DNA of 64,000 bases from Rhizobium sp. P38BS-XIX (GCF_012641435.1 NZ_JABAIJ010000017.1:41337-105336); one strand, 5' to 3'. Shown: positions 44,653 to 54,902, counted from the stretch's first letter. Notes: generated from the letters alone by a model not told the origin. A program made the numbers and translations.

Positions 44653-45497
44653 TGGAACGCAAGAGCCCGCTCTTTACCTGCTTCATCTATGTCTGCGCCA
44701 TTCTGCTCGCCGTCGTCATTCTGGCGCCGATCGCCTGGCTGTTCATCATGAGCATTTCGCCGGCTGCCGATCTTGCCGCCAAGCCGCTGCGCTGGTGGCC
44801 ACAGACACCAGATTTCTCGCGCTACAAGCTGCTGCTATCGACGCTGGAGAACAGCGAGGGTGCGGCCTTCACCTCGTCGCTGCGCAACAGCATCGAAGTG
44901 GCCGGCATGGCGACCGTCGCCGCAATCGCGCTCGCCATTCCCGCCGGCTGGGCCGTGTCGCGCACGCCGTCCGTGGGATGGTCGCTTTCCATGGTCATCG
45001 CCACCTACATGCTGCCGCCAGTCGCACTCGCCGTGCCGCTCTATATGGGCCTTGCCTATATCGGCATGCTGAACAACGTCTTCGGCCTGGCGCTCGTCTA
45101 TCTGACGATCCTGGCACCGTTCACGACCTGGCTGATGAAATCCGGCTTTGATTCCATTCCGAAGGAGATCGAAGCTGCGGCGATGATCGATGGTGCCGGG
45201 CTGTTCCAGACCCTGCGAATCATCACGCTGCCGCTTGCCATGCCCGTGATGGCAACCTCGGCGCTCTTTGCCTTCCTGCTTGCCTGGGATGAATTCTTCT
45301 ATGCGCTGCTTTTCACATCAGACCAGCGCGCCAAGACCCTCACGGTCGCCATAGCGGATCTCGCCGGCGGCCGTGTCTCGGATTACGGACTGATCGCGAC
45401 TGCCGGTGTGCTGGCCGCCCTGCCCCCGGTGCTGATCGGCCTTGTCATGCAACGCGCCCTGATCTCGGGGCTGACCAATGGCGGTGTCAAGGGATGA
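44652..45497 (+). CDS. sugar ABC transporter permease (second system, MalG type)
   Basis: The 281-residue permease has six membrane segments and the EAA motif SIPKEIEAAAMIDGAGLFQTLRIITLPLAMP. Other family features are YMLPPVALAVPLYM and LLAWDEFFYALLFT. It ends in QRALISGLTNGGVKG, the conserved MalG-type tail. It overlaps the SIS-domain gene downstream by four bases (ATGA). With the previous gene it makes the channel of the second system. Confidence 0.93.
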   Translation: MERKSPLFTCFIYVCAILLAVVILAPIAWLFIMSISPAADLAAKPLRWWPQTPDFSRYKLLLSTLENSEGAAFTSSLRNSIEVAGMATVAAIALAIPAGWAVSRTPSVGWSLSMVIATYMLPPVALAVPLYMGLAYIGMLNNVFGLALVYLTILAPFTTWLMKSGFDSIPKEIEAAAMIDGAGLFQTLRIITLPLAMPVMATSALFAFLLAWDEFFYALLFTSDQRAKTLTVAIADLAGGRVSDYGLIATAGVLAALPPVLIGLVMQRALISGLTNGGVKG

Positions 45498-46516
45498 CCA
45501 TGACCACAGAGAAAACACGCCCAGCCGGCCTTGCCGCCATCGACCGCGAAATGGCCCGCCAGCATGCCGACGCGCTTGCTTCCTTCGAGGCCGCAGCCGA
45601 TATGGCCGCCAAGGCCGCCGCATCATTGAAGCGCACGGGCAAGCTGCTCCTCCTCGGCATGGGTGGTTCCCACGCCGTCAATCGCGCTGTCGAGCCGCTC
45701 TATCGCGCCGCCGGCATTGATGCGATCGCCCTGCCGCTCTCCGAACAGCTCGGCCAGCCGCTGTCGCTTGAGGGACGCACGATCTTCATGACCTCGCAAT
45801 CCGGCGAAAGCGCCGAAGTAGTGCGCTGGTTCAACGAAACGGGCGGGACTGACGACACATTCGGCCTGACGCTGGAGAGCGGCTCCTTCCTCGCCAAAAC
45901 CGCGCCTTCTCTTGTCGGCGCCGGCGGCACCGAACTTGCCTTTGCGGCAACCCGCAGCCTCACCGTCACCTTCGCGCTGCATCTGGCGATCTTTGCTGCG
46001 CTCGGGCAGGACCCGGCGCCTGCGCTTGCAGTGCTTCGCGCACCTGAAACGCTCGATATCAAGCCGGCGCTTTCGGCTCTTGCGAATGTCGCGACCGTCG
46101 TCACCTCAGGCCGCCGCCTGCAGGGTGTCGCCGAGGCATTGGCGCTTGGTTTGACCGAGCTATCCCGCCGTCCCTGCTTTTCGCTCGAAGGCGGACAACT
46201 GCGTCATGGCCCGATGGAAATGCTGGGACCGTCGATCGGCGTCATCCTCTTCCGCGGTAACGATGCGACGGCGAGCCTCGTGACGGCCATGGCCGTTTCC
46301 GCCGCCGAGACCGGTGCGCCCGTCATCGTCTTCGACGGCTCTGAAGACGAACCCGTGCCCGGCTGCGTCACGCTACGCTTCAAGCCGGAAACCGGTATTG
46401 CCGCCATCTTCCAGATGCTGCCTGTCGCGCAGGCGCTGATGATCGCCTTTGCTGACGAGCGAGTGGAGAATGCGGGTACGCCGGTCCGCTCCACCAAGAT
46501 CACCCGGAGTGAATGA
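45494..46516 (+). CDS. SIS-domain sugar-phosphate isomerase/deglycase
   Basis: The 340-residue protein contains two SIS domains: the first has LLLLGMGGSHAVNRAVEPLY and FMTSQSGESAEVVRWF, the second VVTSGRRLQGVAEALALGLTEL and the catalytic-type SLEGGQLRHGPMEML with the conserved Glu-x-x-x-x-x-His. This is the GlmS-isomerase/AgaS/FrlB group that acts on amino sugar phosphates or fructosamine 6-phosphates. Its length matches FrlB. It is followed directly by a PfkB kinase gene, and the pair is part of the ABC operon, as in frl loci. The substrate is an inference. Confidence 0.87.
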   Translation: MTMTTEKTRPAGLAAIDREMARQHADALASFEAAADMAAKAAASLKRTGKLLLLGMGGSHAVNRAVEPLYRAAGIDAIALPLSEQLGQPLSLEGRTIFMTSQSGESAEVVRWFNETGGTDDTFGLTLESGSFLAKTAPSLVGAGGTELAFAATRSLTVTFALHLAIFAALGQDPAPALAVLRAPETLDIKPALSALANVATVVTSGRRLQGVAEALALGLTELSRRPCFSLEGGQLRHGPMEMLGPSIGVILFRGNDATASLVTAMAVSAAETGAPVIVFDGSEDEPVPGCVTLRFKPETGIAAIFQMLPVAQALMIAFADERVENAGTPVRSTKITRSE

Positions 46517-47442
46517 ATGAAGCCGCTTGCAGTCATCGGCAACGTCAATATCGACCTGATCCTCGGGCCGGCAGCGCCATGGCCGAAGGCCGGCACCGAG
46601 ATCATCGTCGATCATGACGAGCTGCGCGTCGGCGGTCAGGCGGGCAATAGCGCGCTTGCCTGGGAAGGCCTCGGCGTCGAATACGAAATATCGGCCAATG
46701 TCGGCAACGACCAGTTCGGGCGCTGGCTCAGCGAAGCGTTCGGCGTGCGCAGCAGCAAATGGCCTGTACGGCCGGAGGGCACAACGCTCTCGGTCGGCAT
46801 CACCCATCCGGATGGTGAGCGCACCTTTTTCACGACGCGCGGGCACCTGCCACGCTTTAATCTCGATGACGTGCTTATGGTTCTCGACGGTGACAGGCTT
46901 GCCGGCGGCTACGCGCTCCTTTGCGGCGCCTTCCTGACCGAAGATCTCGCCCGCGACTACGACACCCTGTTCGACTGGGCCGGCAAGCACCGGATCACGG
47001 TTGCTCTCGACACCGGCTGGCCCCTCGACGGCTGGACGGAGGCGAACTGCCACGCTACCCGCGGCTGGCTTTCCCGCTGCGGCGTGGCGCTGATGAACGA
47101 GGTCGAAACCACCACGCTTGCCGGCGTGGATGATCCGGTCGAGGCTGCACGCGCACTCCACGCGCTGATGCCAGAGGGTGCCGTCTTCGTCGTCAAACGC
47201 GGCCCTGACGGCGCGATTGCTATCGATGCCGACGGCAATCTCGTTTCGGCCGCGGCGCCGCGTGTCACGGTCGTCGATACGATAGGCGCTGGCGATGTCT
47301 TCAATGCTGGTTTTCTGGCCGCCCTTGCCCGTGGCGTGCCGCCTGCGGCCTGCCTTTCGGCAGGGACCGCGGTCGCTTCTCGCGCCATTTCCACACTGCC
47401 GCGCAACTACGGCCCGGCCAACGCATCCGAGGAGGCTGTTCA

Positions 47443-47446
<4 letters not shown>
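46517..47446 (+). CDS. PfkB family carbohydrate kinase
   Basis: The 309-residue kinase starts right after the SIS gene stop. It has the ribokinase N-terminal signature VIGNVNIDLILGPAAPWPKAG and the GGQAGNSALAWEGLG segment. The C-terminal ATP/anion-hole motif is DTIGAGDVFNAGFLAALA, with the catalytic Asp in GAGD. Kinases of this type phosphorylate sugars including fructosamines (FrlD), 2-keto-3-deoxygluconate and ribose. The pairing with the SIS enzyme suggests it phosphorylates the imported compound before cleavage. It overlaps the ATPase gene by four bases. Confidence 0.9.
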
Positions 47447-48507
<1,061 letters not shown>

Positions 48508-48534
48508 GTCCGACCCACTTCACGATTGTTCGGG

Positions 48535-49170
48535 TCAATGCTCGAAAACGTCGAGATGACGAAGCAATGCGCTCGTCATCCCGCGATTGAGTATTCCGTT
48601 CGGCCACACCGGTGTGCGTGTGATGCGATAGACGGATGCCGGTGGCAGGTTGAAGAAGGTCCCGCCGATCTTTTCCGCCTGCAGGCCCAGGAAATTTAAC
48701 ACGTCGTCCGATATGGGGCAGCGCGGCCCATAGGTGAATTGGTAGAAAGCGCCCGCCGGGCCAAGGCAACAAAATGCGCCCTGCATGATCCTGATCACCT
48801 GTCGCGTCGGCATCGAAAGCAAGCCGAGCCCGCTCAGGACGGCTCCTGCGGCGCCTTCCCGCAAGGCAGGTGATACGGCGAGATCGGCAGCACTCATCTG
48901 CAACACGCAGGCGGCCGGAAATCGGCGTTTCAGCAGCTTGGCAAAGTGCGGGTTGAGCTCGACCAGCGTGATGTTGTGCTCGGCGACCCCTCGATTGCGC
49001 AGGGCGCTGGTGAACACCCCGGTCCCGGGGCCAAGCTCGATCACCGGACCCGTTGCCGCTGTAATATCCTTCGTCATGAGCTTTGCCAGCGCCCGGCCGG
49101 AGGGCGCGACGGCGGCTGTGCGGAGCGGAGCAATCGCCCATTGGCGCAGGAAAAAGAGGCTGTCTTTCAT
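48535..49170 (-). CDS. PmtA-like SAM-dependent methyltransferase
   Basis: The ATG at 49170 gives 211 residues starting MKDSLFFLRQWAIAPLRTAA. The SAM site is PVIELGPGTGVFTSALRNRG, and the general organisation (LRQW..P...AAVAPSGRALA before the site, then ITLVELNPHFAKLLKRRFP) resembles the rhizobial phospholipid N-methyltransferase PmtA group. PmtA converts phosphatidylethanolamine stepwise to phosphatidylcholine. An rRNA adenine-type methyltransferase is the main alternative. The ribosome site is weak, so the start has some doubt. It is divergent from the first response regulator. Confidence 0.8.
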   Translation of the reverse strand: MKDSLFFLRQWAIAPLRTAAVAPSGRALAKLMTKDITAATGPVIELGPGTGVFTSALRNRGVAEHNITLVELNPHFAKLLKRRFPAACVLQMSAADLAVSPALREGAAGAVLSGLGLLSMPTRQVIRIMQGAFCCLGPAGAFYQFTYGPRCPISDDVLNFLGLQAEKIGGTFFNLPPASVYRITRTPVWPNGILNRGMTSALLRHLDVFEH

Positions 49171-49250
49171 GATGTCGGTTCGTCCCTTGTCGGTTGATGA
49201 TGTCCCGCAAGGGTTTCCTCGTGGCATCTGACGCCTGCATGGCTGGAAAG

Positions 49251-49268
49251 CGTCATGCTGCCGCAATG
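49251..49268 (+). promoter_or_regulatory. direct-repeat site upstream of the first response regulator
   Basis: CGTCATG (49251-49257), four bases, and CGCAATG (49262-49268) form a direct repeat with an 11-bp period, the spacing expected for tandem OmpR-family half-sites. It ends 46 bases before the gene start, and a nearly identical unit lies upstream of the second regulator gene. Confidence 0.5.
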
Positions 49269-49314
49269 TAAGACGGGCAGGAAAACGCCAGGACGAACGG
49301 CAAAGGGATGATCG

Positions 49315-49989
49315 ATGCGGCTCCTTGTGGTGGAGGACGAGCCGGAGATGGCGCTTGCCCTGCAAGCGGCATTGCGGCGACACGATATGGTCGCCGACCA
49401 TGCCGATGGGATCGCCACCGCTCTGGAGATGATCCTGGCGGGCACCTATGACGCCATCATCCTCGACCGCGGCCTTCCCGATGGCGACGGACTGTGCCTC
49501 ATTCCGAAAATCCGCCAGCACAAATCGAGCATTCCGGTGATCGTGCTGACTGCGCGCGGCCGGCTGGCCGAGCGCGTCGCGGGGTTGGATGGCGGCGCCG
49601 ACGACTATCTGGCCAAGCCCTTCGCTTTCGAGGAGTTGCTGGCGCGATTGCGGGCCGTCATGCGGCGGCCGGATCATCTCAGCCCGATGGCCGTCAAGCT
49701 GGGGCGTCTGGCGCTCGATCTCGATCATCGCGAGGCGAGCGTCGAGGGCATGCGCTTCGATCTTCCGAGACGCGAACTGCTCGTGCTTGAAGCCCTTATG
49801 CGGCGCGCCGGCCGAATGGTGCCGCGCGAAATCCTGATGGAATCGGTCTTCGGCATGAGCGACGAAGTTCAATCCAACACGCTCGACAGCCATATTTCAC
49901 GGTTGCGGCGCAAGCTTTGCGACATCGATGCCGGCGTCACCATCAACGGGGTGCGCGGCGTCGGCTATATGCTGATGGAGCAGGCATGA
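49315..49989 (+). CDS. OmpR-family response regulator (first two-component system)
   Basis: The 224-residue regulator has a receiver with acidic pocket EDE (7-9), phospho-acceptor Asp51 in IILDRGLPDGDG, Thr79 in VLTARG and Lys101 in YLAKPF. The C-terminal winged helix contains FDLPRRELLVLEALMRRAGRMVPREILMES and TLDSHISRLRRKL. A four-base overlap couples it to the histidine kinase gene. A direct repeat upstream suggests autoregulation. It is closely similar to the second regulator. Confidence 0.93.
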   Translation: MRLLVVEDEPEMALALQAALRRHDMVADHADGIATALEMILAGTYDAIILDRGLPDGDGLCLIPKIRQHKSSIPVIVLTARGRLAERVAGLDGGADDYLAKPFAFEELLARLRAVMRRPDHLSPMAVKLGRLALDLDHREASVEGMRFDLPRRELLVLEALMRRAGRMVPREILMESVFGMSDEVQSNTLDSHISRLRRKLCDIDAGVTINGVRGVGYMLMEQA

Positions 49990-51404
49990 AGCAGCCGGCA
50001 GGCCGCTCGCTCAAATGGCAGTTGATTCGCCGATTGGTGGTTCTGCAGACACTGATCCTTCTCTTCGTTCTCGCGATCATGTTTCTGAAGGGCGATCTCT
50101 TTGCCTTCCGCTCGACGGATCGAACGATCGAAGCCCTGCAGCATGCCATCCAGCGCGATGCGGGTGGCGGATTGGAACTCCGCGACACGACCGAGCTGAC
50201 GGCGCTGAGAGGAGCCGAGCCGGGCCTGTGGTTCATCATCCGCGACGCACAAGGCAGGAGAATTTCCGAAGGGCCGGTCCCGGCAATCTTCACGACCATC
50301 AGCGAAGCTTTGCCCGGCATCGGCCAGGCTCGCTTCGGATCGACAGTGGACGGCGCTGCCATGGATCGGCCGGAGGCGCGCATGCGCACCGTCTATACCA
50401 CCGTCGGTGAAATGCAGATTATGACGGGGACCGAAAGTGGGGCGCCGCTGGCCATGATCGCGCTCGGGCTTTTGCTCGTCTTCATCAAGGTTGGCCTGCC
50501 GATCCTGGTGGTCATCGTCTTCGGCATATTGATCGCGACCCCGATCGTCGTGCGTGGCGCGGTCGCCGGCATCGCAAAGGCGGAAAAGCAGGCAGCCCTC
50601 ATCGATATCGGCCAACGAGGCGTGCGGCTGGCAACAGCAGGCACGCCGCCCGAAATCGCCTCGCTCATCCGTGCCGTCAACGAAGCGCTTCGCCGGCTTG
50701 ATGACGGTTACGAGCGACATCAACGCTTCCTGGCGGATGCAGCCCACGAACTCAGAACGCCGATTGCCATTCTCGGCACCCGCATCGCCGCGCTGCCGCA
50801 GCTGCCGGAACGCATGCAGCTGATTGCCGACGTGGCGCGATTGACGACGCTGACGGAGCAGCTGCTGGATATAGAGCGGTTGCGGCGGGATATTGCCGAT
50901 TTCAAGCCCGTCTCGCTGCTGGGGCTCGGCAAGCGGGTGGTCAGCGATATGGCGCCGCTCGCCTTTCCGGCCGGCTATGGCCTGGACCTGTTTTTCGAGG
51001 GCGACGACGACCCTGTTCAGGGTGACGAGGCCGCACTTGAGCGTGCGCTGGCAAGCCTGATCCAGAATGCCATCGACCACGGCGGCGGCAAGGGAACGAT
51101 CCATATTCGCATCTCGTCCAACCGGATGGAGGTCTGCGACGATGGCCCCGGGATACCGCAGGAAGAATGCGAGCGCATCTTCGAGCCCTTCTATCGGCTG
51201 AAGCCGCGCCCTCGTGGGACGGGCCTTGGACTTCATCTGGTCAGGCAGATCGTGGAGTTGCATGGCGGCACTGTTCATGCCGGCGCCAGCCCTACAGGCG
51301 GGGCGCGGTTGACGATCGATCTGGCGCCGATCACCCGGACTTTGCGGGCAATGCAATCTGACCGCACCGCTTTTGATTGCGCACACAAATCTCTGCGTCC
51401 GTAA
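49986..51404 (+). CDS. sensor histidine kinase (first two-component system)
   Basis: The ATG at 49986 gives 472 residues; the longer upstream frame lies inside the regulator gene. Two membrane segments (about 16-36 and 155-185) flank a periplasmic domain of about 120 residues. A HAMP-like region follows, then the H box FLADAAHELRTPIAIL with His near 253. The ATPase part has N box LASLIQNAIDHGGG, G1 VCDDGPGIP, F box IFEPFYRL and G2 GTGLGLHLVRQIV. It phosphorylates the adjacent regulator. The periplasmic sensor has no recognised fold; the C-terminal tail after LAPI is about 28 residues longer than in the second kinase. Confidence 0.92.
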   Translation: MKQPAGRSLKWQLIRRLVVLQTLILLFVLAIMFLKGDLFAFRSTDRTIEALQHAIQRDAGGGLELRDTTELTALRGAEPGLWFIIRDAQGRRISEGPVPAIFTTISEALPGIGQARFGSTVDGAAMDRPEARMRTVYTTVGEMQIMTGTESGAPLAMIALGLLLVFIKVGLPILVVIVFGILIATPIVVRGAVAGIAKAEKQAALIDIGQRGVRLATAGTPPEIASLIRAVNEALRRLDDGYERHQRFLADAAHELRTPIAILGTRIAALPQLPERMQLIADVARLTTLTEQLLDIERLRRDIADFKPVSLLGLGKRVVSDMAPLAFPAGYGLDLFFEGDDDPVQGDEAALERALASLIQNAIDHGGGKGTIHIRISSNRMEVCDDGPGIPQEECERIFEPFYRLKPRPRGTGLGLHLVRQIVELHGGTVHAGASPTGGARLTIDLAPITRTLRAMQSDRTAFDCAHKSLRP

Positions 51405-51417
51405 TGTTACTGCAAGG
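51400..51417 (+). promoter_or_regulatory. weak direct-repeat site upstream of the MFS gene
   Basis: CGTAATG (51400-51406), TTAC, and TGCAAGG (51411-51417) keep the 11-bp period of the sites before the two regulators, but the second half-site matches CGYAATG at only five of seven bases. It overlaps the kinase stop codon and precedes the MFS start by 44 bases. Confidence 0.3.
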
Positions 51418-51461
51418 CAGCGGGCCGAATCTGATGCTCAAACGACCATCGGAAAAATACC

Positions 51462-52664
51462 GTGCTTCAACGACTTCAGCGCAATGCGCGATGGCCCTTT
51501 GTCGGGCTTCAATTGAGCAACGTGGCCTCGAATTTCAGCCACGCCTTCGCGACCGTCCTCTACCCCTGGATCATGTATGATCTGACCGGGAGCGTCGTCT
51601 GCATGGCGGTCATGGCGGTTCTAAACAGCATCGTGCTTCTGTTCGGCATGGCCTTCGGCGGCTATGTGGCGGAACTTCTGGGCGTTCGCTACACCGCACT
51701 CATATCCGCCAAGGTCGGCACGTTGACATCGTTGCTGATCGCAGCGCTTTACACCGCCGATTTTCTCAGCCCCAGCATCTTTATTCTGCTTGGCCTGATG
51801 AGCTCGATCCTCGACGGGCCGGCGACCGTTGCGACGGAGGCCAAAATTCCGGAGATTGCCCGCCTTTCGGGGATGTCGCTGACCGACGCCAATTCGATAG
51901 ACGACGTGCTCGACGGCTTCGTTCTGCTCACGGCGTCCGCCGCAAGCGCCTTCATTATCGCCGCCATCGGGTCCAAGGATGCAGCCTGGTGGATCGCGTT
52001 CTGCAACTTCGCCGCCATGGTTACTCTATCCTTCAGCCTGCCGAAATTTCGGCTTCGGGGGGCGCCACGGTTTAGGGACGTCATCGCAGCGGGAAAGCAG
52101 TTCCGGCGCCTGGCCGCCTCGCTGCCGTTGGCACTGTGCGCGAGCGCCGCCCTCGGTTTCTTCATGACGCTGCAGATCTTTCTCGTGCCGGCGGCGCTGC
52201 GGCTGCAAGGCGGATCCATGGCGTGGCTCGGCATATTTATCGCGGCCTCTGCAGTCGCTACGATCATGATGAACCTGCATCTGGCATCGCGCCAGCACAC
52301 GCCACCACCTGCAGCTATCGTCTCGCGAGCCTTCCTCGGGCTGGCGCTTGCGATGGGGATGCTCTGGATCGAGGTTTCGCCGGCGACCATGATGTTTTCG
52401 GGCTTTGTCGCAGGATTGGCGAATGGCTGGCTGTCGCCCGCCTTCGTCGCGATCCTGCAGATCAAGGCTTCGCGCGAGAGCAAGCCCTATGTCATGGGAT
52501 TCTCCTATGCCGTGGTGCTGTTGTTTCTGCCGTTCGAATACATGCTAACGGGCGCCGCAATCGGCCTTATGTCCTTTCGCACCACCTGTATCCTCCTGAT
52601 GTTCCTGCTGTCGCTGGCGGCAGCGGTCAGCGCGGCCTGGCTGGAGTCCATTCAGAATGATTAG
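51462..52664 (+). CDS. MFS transporter
   Basis: The 400-residue frame starts with GTG at 51462, and no better ATG is close, so the start is uncertain. About 11-12 hydrophobic segments are visible. The first segments read FVGLQLSNVASNFSHAFATVLYPWIMYDLTGS, then MAFGGYVAELLGVRYTALISAKVG, in which the loop 2-3 pattern G..ae..G.R resembles the MFS_3 (enterobactin exporter-like) group. It has a typical export antiporter layout with no substrate signature. It lies between two two-component systems, suggesting regulation by one of them. Confidence 0.85.
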   Translation: MLQRLQRNARWPFVGLQLSNVASNFSHAFATVLYPWIMYDLTGSVVCMAVMAVLNSIVLLFGMAFGGYVAELLGVRYTALISAKVGTLTSLLIAALYTADFLSPSIFILLGLMSSILDGPATVATEAKIPEIARLSGMSLTDANSIDDVLDGFVLLTASAASAFIIAAIGSKDAAWWIAFCNFAAMVTLSFSLPKFRLRGAPRFRDVIAAGKQFRRLAASLPLALCASAALGFFMTLQIFLVPAALRLQGGSMAWLGIFIAASAVATIMMNLHLASRQHTPPPAAIVSRAFLGLALAMGMLWIEVSPATMMFSGFVAGLANGWLSPAFVAILQIKASRESKPYVMGFSYAVVLLFLPFEYMLTGAAIGLMSFRTTCILLMFLLSLAAAVSAAWLESIQND

Positions 52665-52715
52665 CCGGAAATAGATCGGACAACGAACCGACAATGTGAG
52701 AAACAAACCATTACG

Positions 52716-52733
52716 CGCAATGATGCCGTAATG
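52716..52733 (+). promoter_or_regulatory. direct-repeat site upstream of the second response regulator
   Basis: CGCAATG (52716-52722), ATGC, and CGTAATG (52727-52733) form a perfect-type direct repeat with 11-bp period, ending 48 bases before the regulator start. The unit closely matches that before the first regulator (46 bases). It also overlaps the inverted repeat CATTACG (52709-52715) with CGTAATG (52727-52733). Confidence 0.5.
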
Positions 52734-52781
52734 TTGATCGCTATGTCTTGGAAAAACCGTTCCATTTCAGGGAGACAAGGA

Positions 52782-53456
52782 ATGCGCCTCTTGCTCGTGG
52801 AAGATGAGCCGCAGATGGCGGATGCGCTCGCCACCGCCTTGCACCAGCACGACATCATCGTGGACCATGTGCCAAACCTCGACTATGCGAAAAGCGCGGT
52901 CGCAGAACATGTGCATGACATGATCGTGCTCGACAGGCAGCTGCCCGATGGCGATGGGCTTGAGCTCATTCAGCATTTGCGCGCGATCGGTGCGACCGTG
53001 CCGGTCATCGTGCTCACCGCCCGGGGTTCTCTGGCCGACCGTGTCAACGGCCTGGATCTCGGCGCCGACGACTATCTTGCCAAGCCCTTCGCGCTTGATG
53101 AGCTCCTGGCGCGCATCCGTGCGCTCATGCGCCGGCCTGCGGCGGTCGCCCCCATGGTCGCAAAGCTTGGCCGACTGGAATTCAGCCTATACGACAGGGA
53201 GGCCCGTATCGGCGGCAAGGTGCTCGATCTGCCGAGGCGCGAGCTTCTGGTGCTGGAAACGCTGATCCGCCGGCACGGCCGGACGGTGCTCAGAGCCGCG
53301 CTCGAGGAAGCCGTCTATGCTTTCGATGACGAGATCCAGTCGAATGCGCTGGATTCGCACGTGTCGCGACTGCGCAAGAAGCTGGCCGATGCGCAGGCCG
53401 GCGTGGAAATCCACGGCATTCGCGGAGTGGGGTATCTGTTGAGGCCGACCGCATGA
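52782..53456 (+). CDS. OmpR-family response regulator (second two-component system)
   Basis: The ATG at 52782 follows GGAGACAAGGA and gives 224 residues, the same length as the first regulator. The receiver has acidic EDE (7-9), phospho-acceptor Asp51 in IVLDRQLPDGDG, and Lys in YLAKPFALDELLARIRALMRRP. The winged helix has LDLPRRELLVLETLIRRHGRTV and DSHVSRLRKKL. Conserved spans such as GADDYLAKPF and RRELLVLE are shared with the first regulator, so the pair are recent paralogues. It overlaps the kinase gene by four bases. Confidence 0.93.
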   Translation: MRLLLVEDEPQMADALATALHQHDIIVDHVPNLDYAKSAVAEHVHDMIVLDRQLPDGDGLELIQHLRAIGATVPVIVLTARGSLADRVNGLDLGADDYLAKPFALDELLARIRALMRRPAAVAPMVAKLGRLEFSLYDREARIGGKVLDLPRRELLVLETLIRRHGRTVLRAALEEAVYAFDDEIQSNALDSHVSRLRKKLADAQAGVEIHGIRGVGYLLRPTA

Positions 53457-54790
53457 AGCGCATCAAGGCGAAATCGCTGAAGCGTCGGCTGATCGCGCAG
53501 CTTCTCCTCTTCCAGGTCGGCATTCTCCTCCTGTTCAGCGTGGCGTTCGTCGCCTACCTGATACAGGCAGGGGAGGGCATCGTTCTCTCCGATCCCGAAT
53601 TTGCAGACGCGGCCGGACGCGCAATCGAACGCAAAGCGGATGGCCGTCTCGTTCTCAACGAAACGGAGCAGATTGCCAAACTGAGGCAAACGTCGCCCGA
53701 CTTCTGGTTCGTCGCCCGAAGCGAAAGGGGCGAAATCGTTCAGACCGGCAATGTGCCTGAGGTTTATGCCGCGATGGCGCAGCATCTGGATCGCATAACC
53801 TTCGGCGATATCAGGGACACAAAAGCCCCCTTCTCATACCTGGCCGTCATACGCAGCACATCGGGGCCGGCAGGAGACTTTACCGTCATCGGCAAGGGTG
53901 ACGTGTTCAGCATGACATACGCCATCATTCTGCTATCGAACCTGCTGATGGTGCCGATCCTTGTGCTGCTGGTGATCGTCACGATCATTGTCATTCCTTG
54001 GATCGTCAGCAGGGCATTTTCCCGCCTTTCCACGGTCGCCAAGGAAGCGGAGGCTATCGATATCGACCGGCGCGGATACAGATTGCCGGAAACGGGGATC
54101 CCCCGCGAAGTCATGCCGCTCGTCAATGCGATCAACGGGGCGCTTCAGCGCCTCGATGAAGGACATGAGCGGCATCAGCGCTTCATTCTCGATGCAGCGC
54201 ACGAGCTGCGCACACCGGTCGCCATTTTGCAGACGCGGGTCGAAAGCATTGCCGAAGGTCCGATCCGCAATCGGCTGCTTTCCGATGCCGCCCGTATCGC
54301 CGCACTTGCCGAACAACTGCTGGACCTGCAGCGGCTCGATGTCATCGGCGGAAATTTCTCTGCCGTCGACCTGGTGGAGATATGCCGGGACGTTGCTGCC
54401 GATATGGCGCCACTGGCAATTGCGCAGGGTTATGACCTGTCACTAGAGACGCTGCTCGACCACCTGATTGTTCAAGGCGACGCCGGTGCCCTGCGCCGCG
54501 TGGTCTTCAATATCGTTCAGAACGCAATCGAACATGGTGGCGGCAGGGGAAACATCACGATCAGGATCGAGCGGCGAGCCGTGATCGAGATCATCGACGA
54601 AGGGCCGGGCGTCCCCGCAACGGAACGGGAGCGGATCTTCGAGCCGTTCCATCGCCTCCATCCGCATGAGCATGGAGCCGGCCTCGGGCTCAATCTGGTC
54701 AAGGAAATCATGCAGCGACACGGCGGTCACGTCGTCGCGCTGGACAGCCAGCAGGGCGGCGCCTGCTTTCGTCTGTCCTTCCCCGTTTGA
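53453..54790 (+). CDS. sensor histidine kinase (second two-component system)
   Basis: The 445-residue kinase has two membrane segments (about 14-36 and 160-185) around a periplasmic domain of about 120 residues. The H box is FILDAAHELRTPVAIL with His near residue 250. Other catalytic boxes are N box FNIVQNAIEHGGGRGNITI, G1 IIDEGPGVP, F box IFEPFHRL and G2 GAGLGLNLVKEIM. It resembles the first kinase throughout, except for a different periplasmic domain, which suggests separate signals. It is partner of the adjacent regulator. Confidence 0.92.
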   Translation: MKRIKAKSLKRRLIAQLLLFQVGILLLFSVAFVAYLIQAGEGIVLSDPEFADAAGRAIERKADGRLVLNETEQIAKLRQTSPDFWFVARSERGEIVQTGNVPEVYAAMAQHLDRITFGDIRDTKAPFSYLAVIRSTSGPAGDFTVIGKGDVFSMTYAIILLSNLLMVPILVLLVIVTIIVIPWIVSRAFSRLSTVAKEAEAIDIDRRGYRLPETGIPREVMPLVNAINGALQRLDEGHERHQRFILDAAHELRTPVAILQTRVESIAEGPIRNRLLSDAARIAALAEQLLDLQRLDVIGGNFSAVDLVEICRDVAADMAPLAIAQGYDLSLETLLDHLIVQGDAGALRRVVFNIVQNAIEHGGGRGNITIRIERRAVIEIIDEGPGVPATERERIFEPFHRLHPHEHGAGLGLNLVKEIMQRHGGHVVALDSQQGGACFRLSFPV

Positions 54791-54884
54791 GCCGGCGGTT
54801 GTCCGCGCCATCCTTAAAATATAGTTAAATAACTCCGTACAACTCCATAAAAATACTGAATAAATTTTCAATATTTTCAAATCC

Positions 54885-54902
54885 TGCAATGTACCCGCAA
54901 TT
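54885..54902 (+). promoter_or_regulatory. weak direct-repeat site upstream of the beta-barrel gene
   Basis: TGCAATG (54885-54891), TACC, and CGCAATT (54896-54902) keep the 11-bp period of the regulator sites, with one mismatch in each half. It lies about 150 bases before the gene start, inside an AT-rich 265-bp gap that is otherwise without a gene. Confidence 0.3.
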
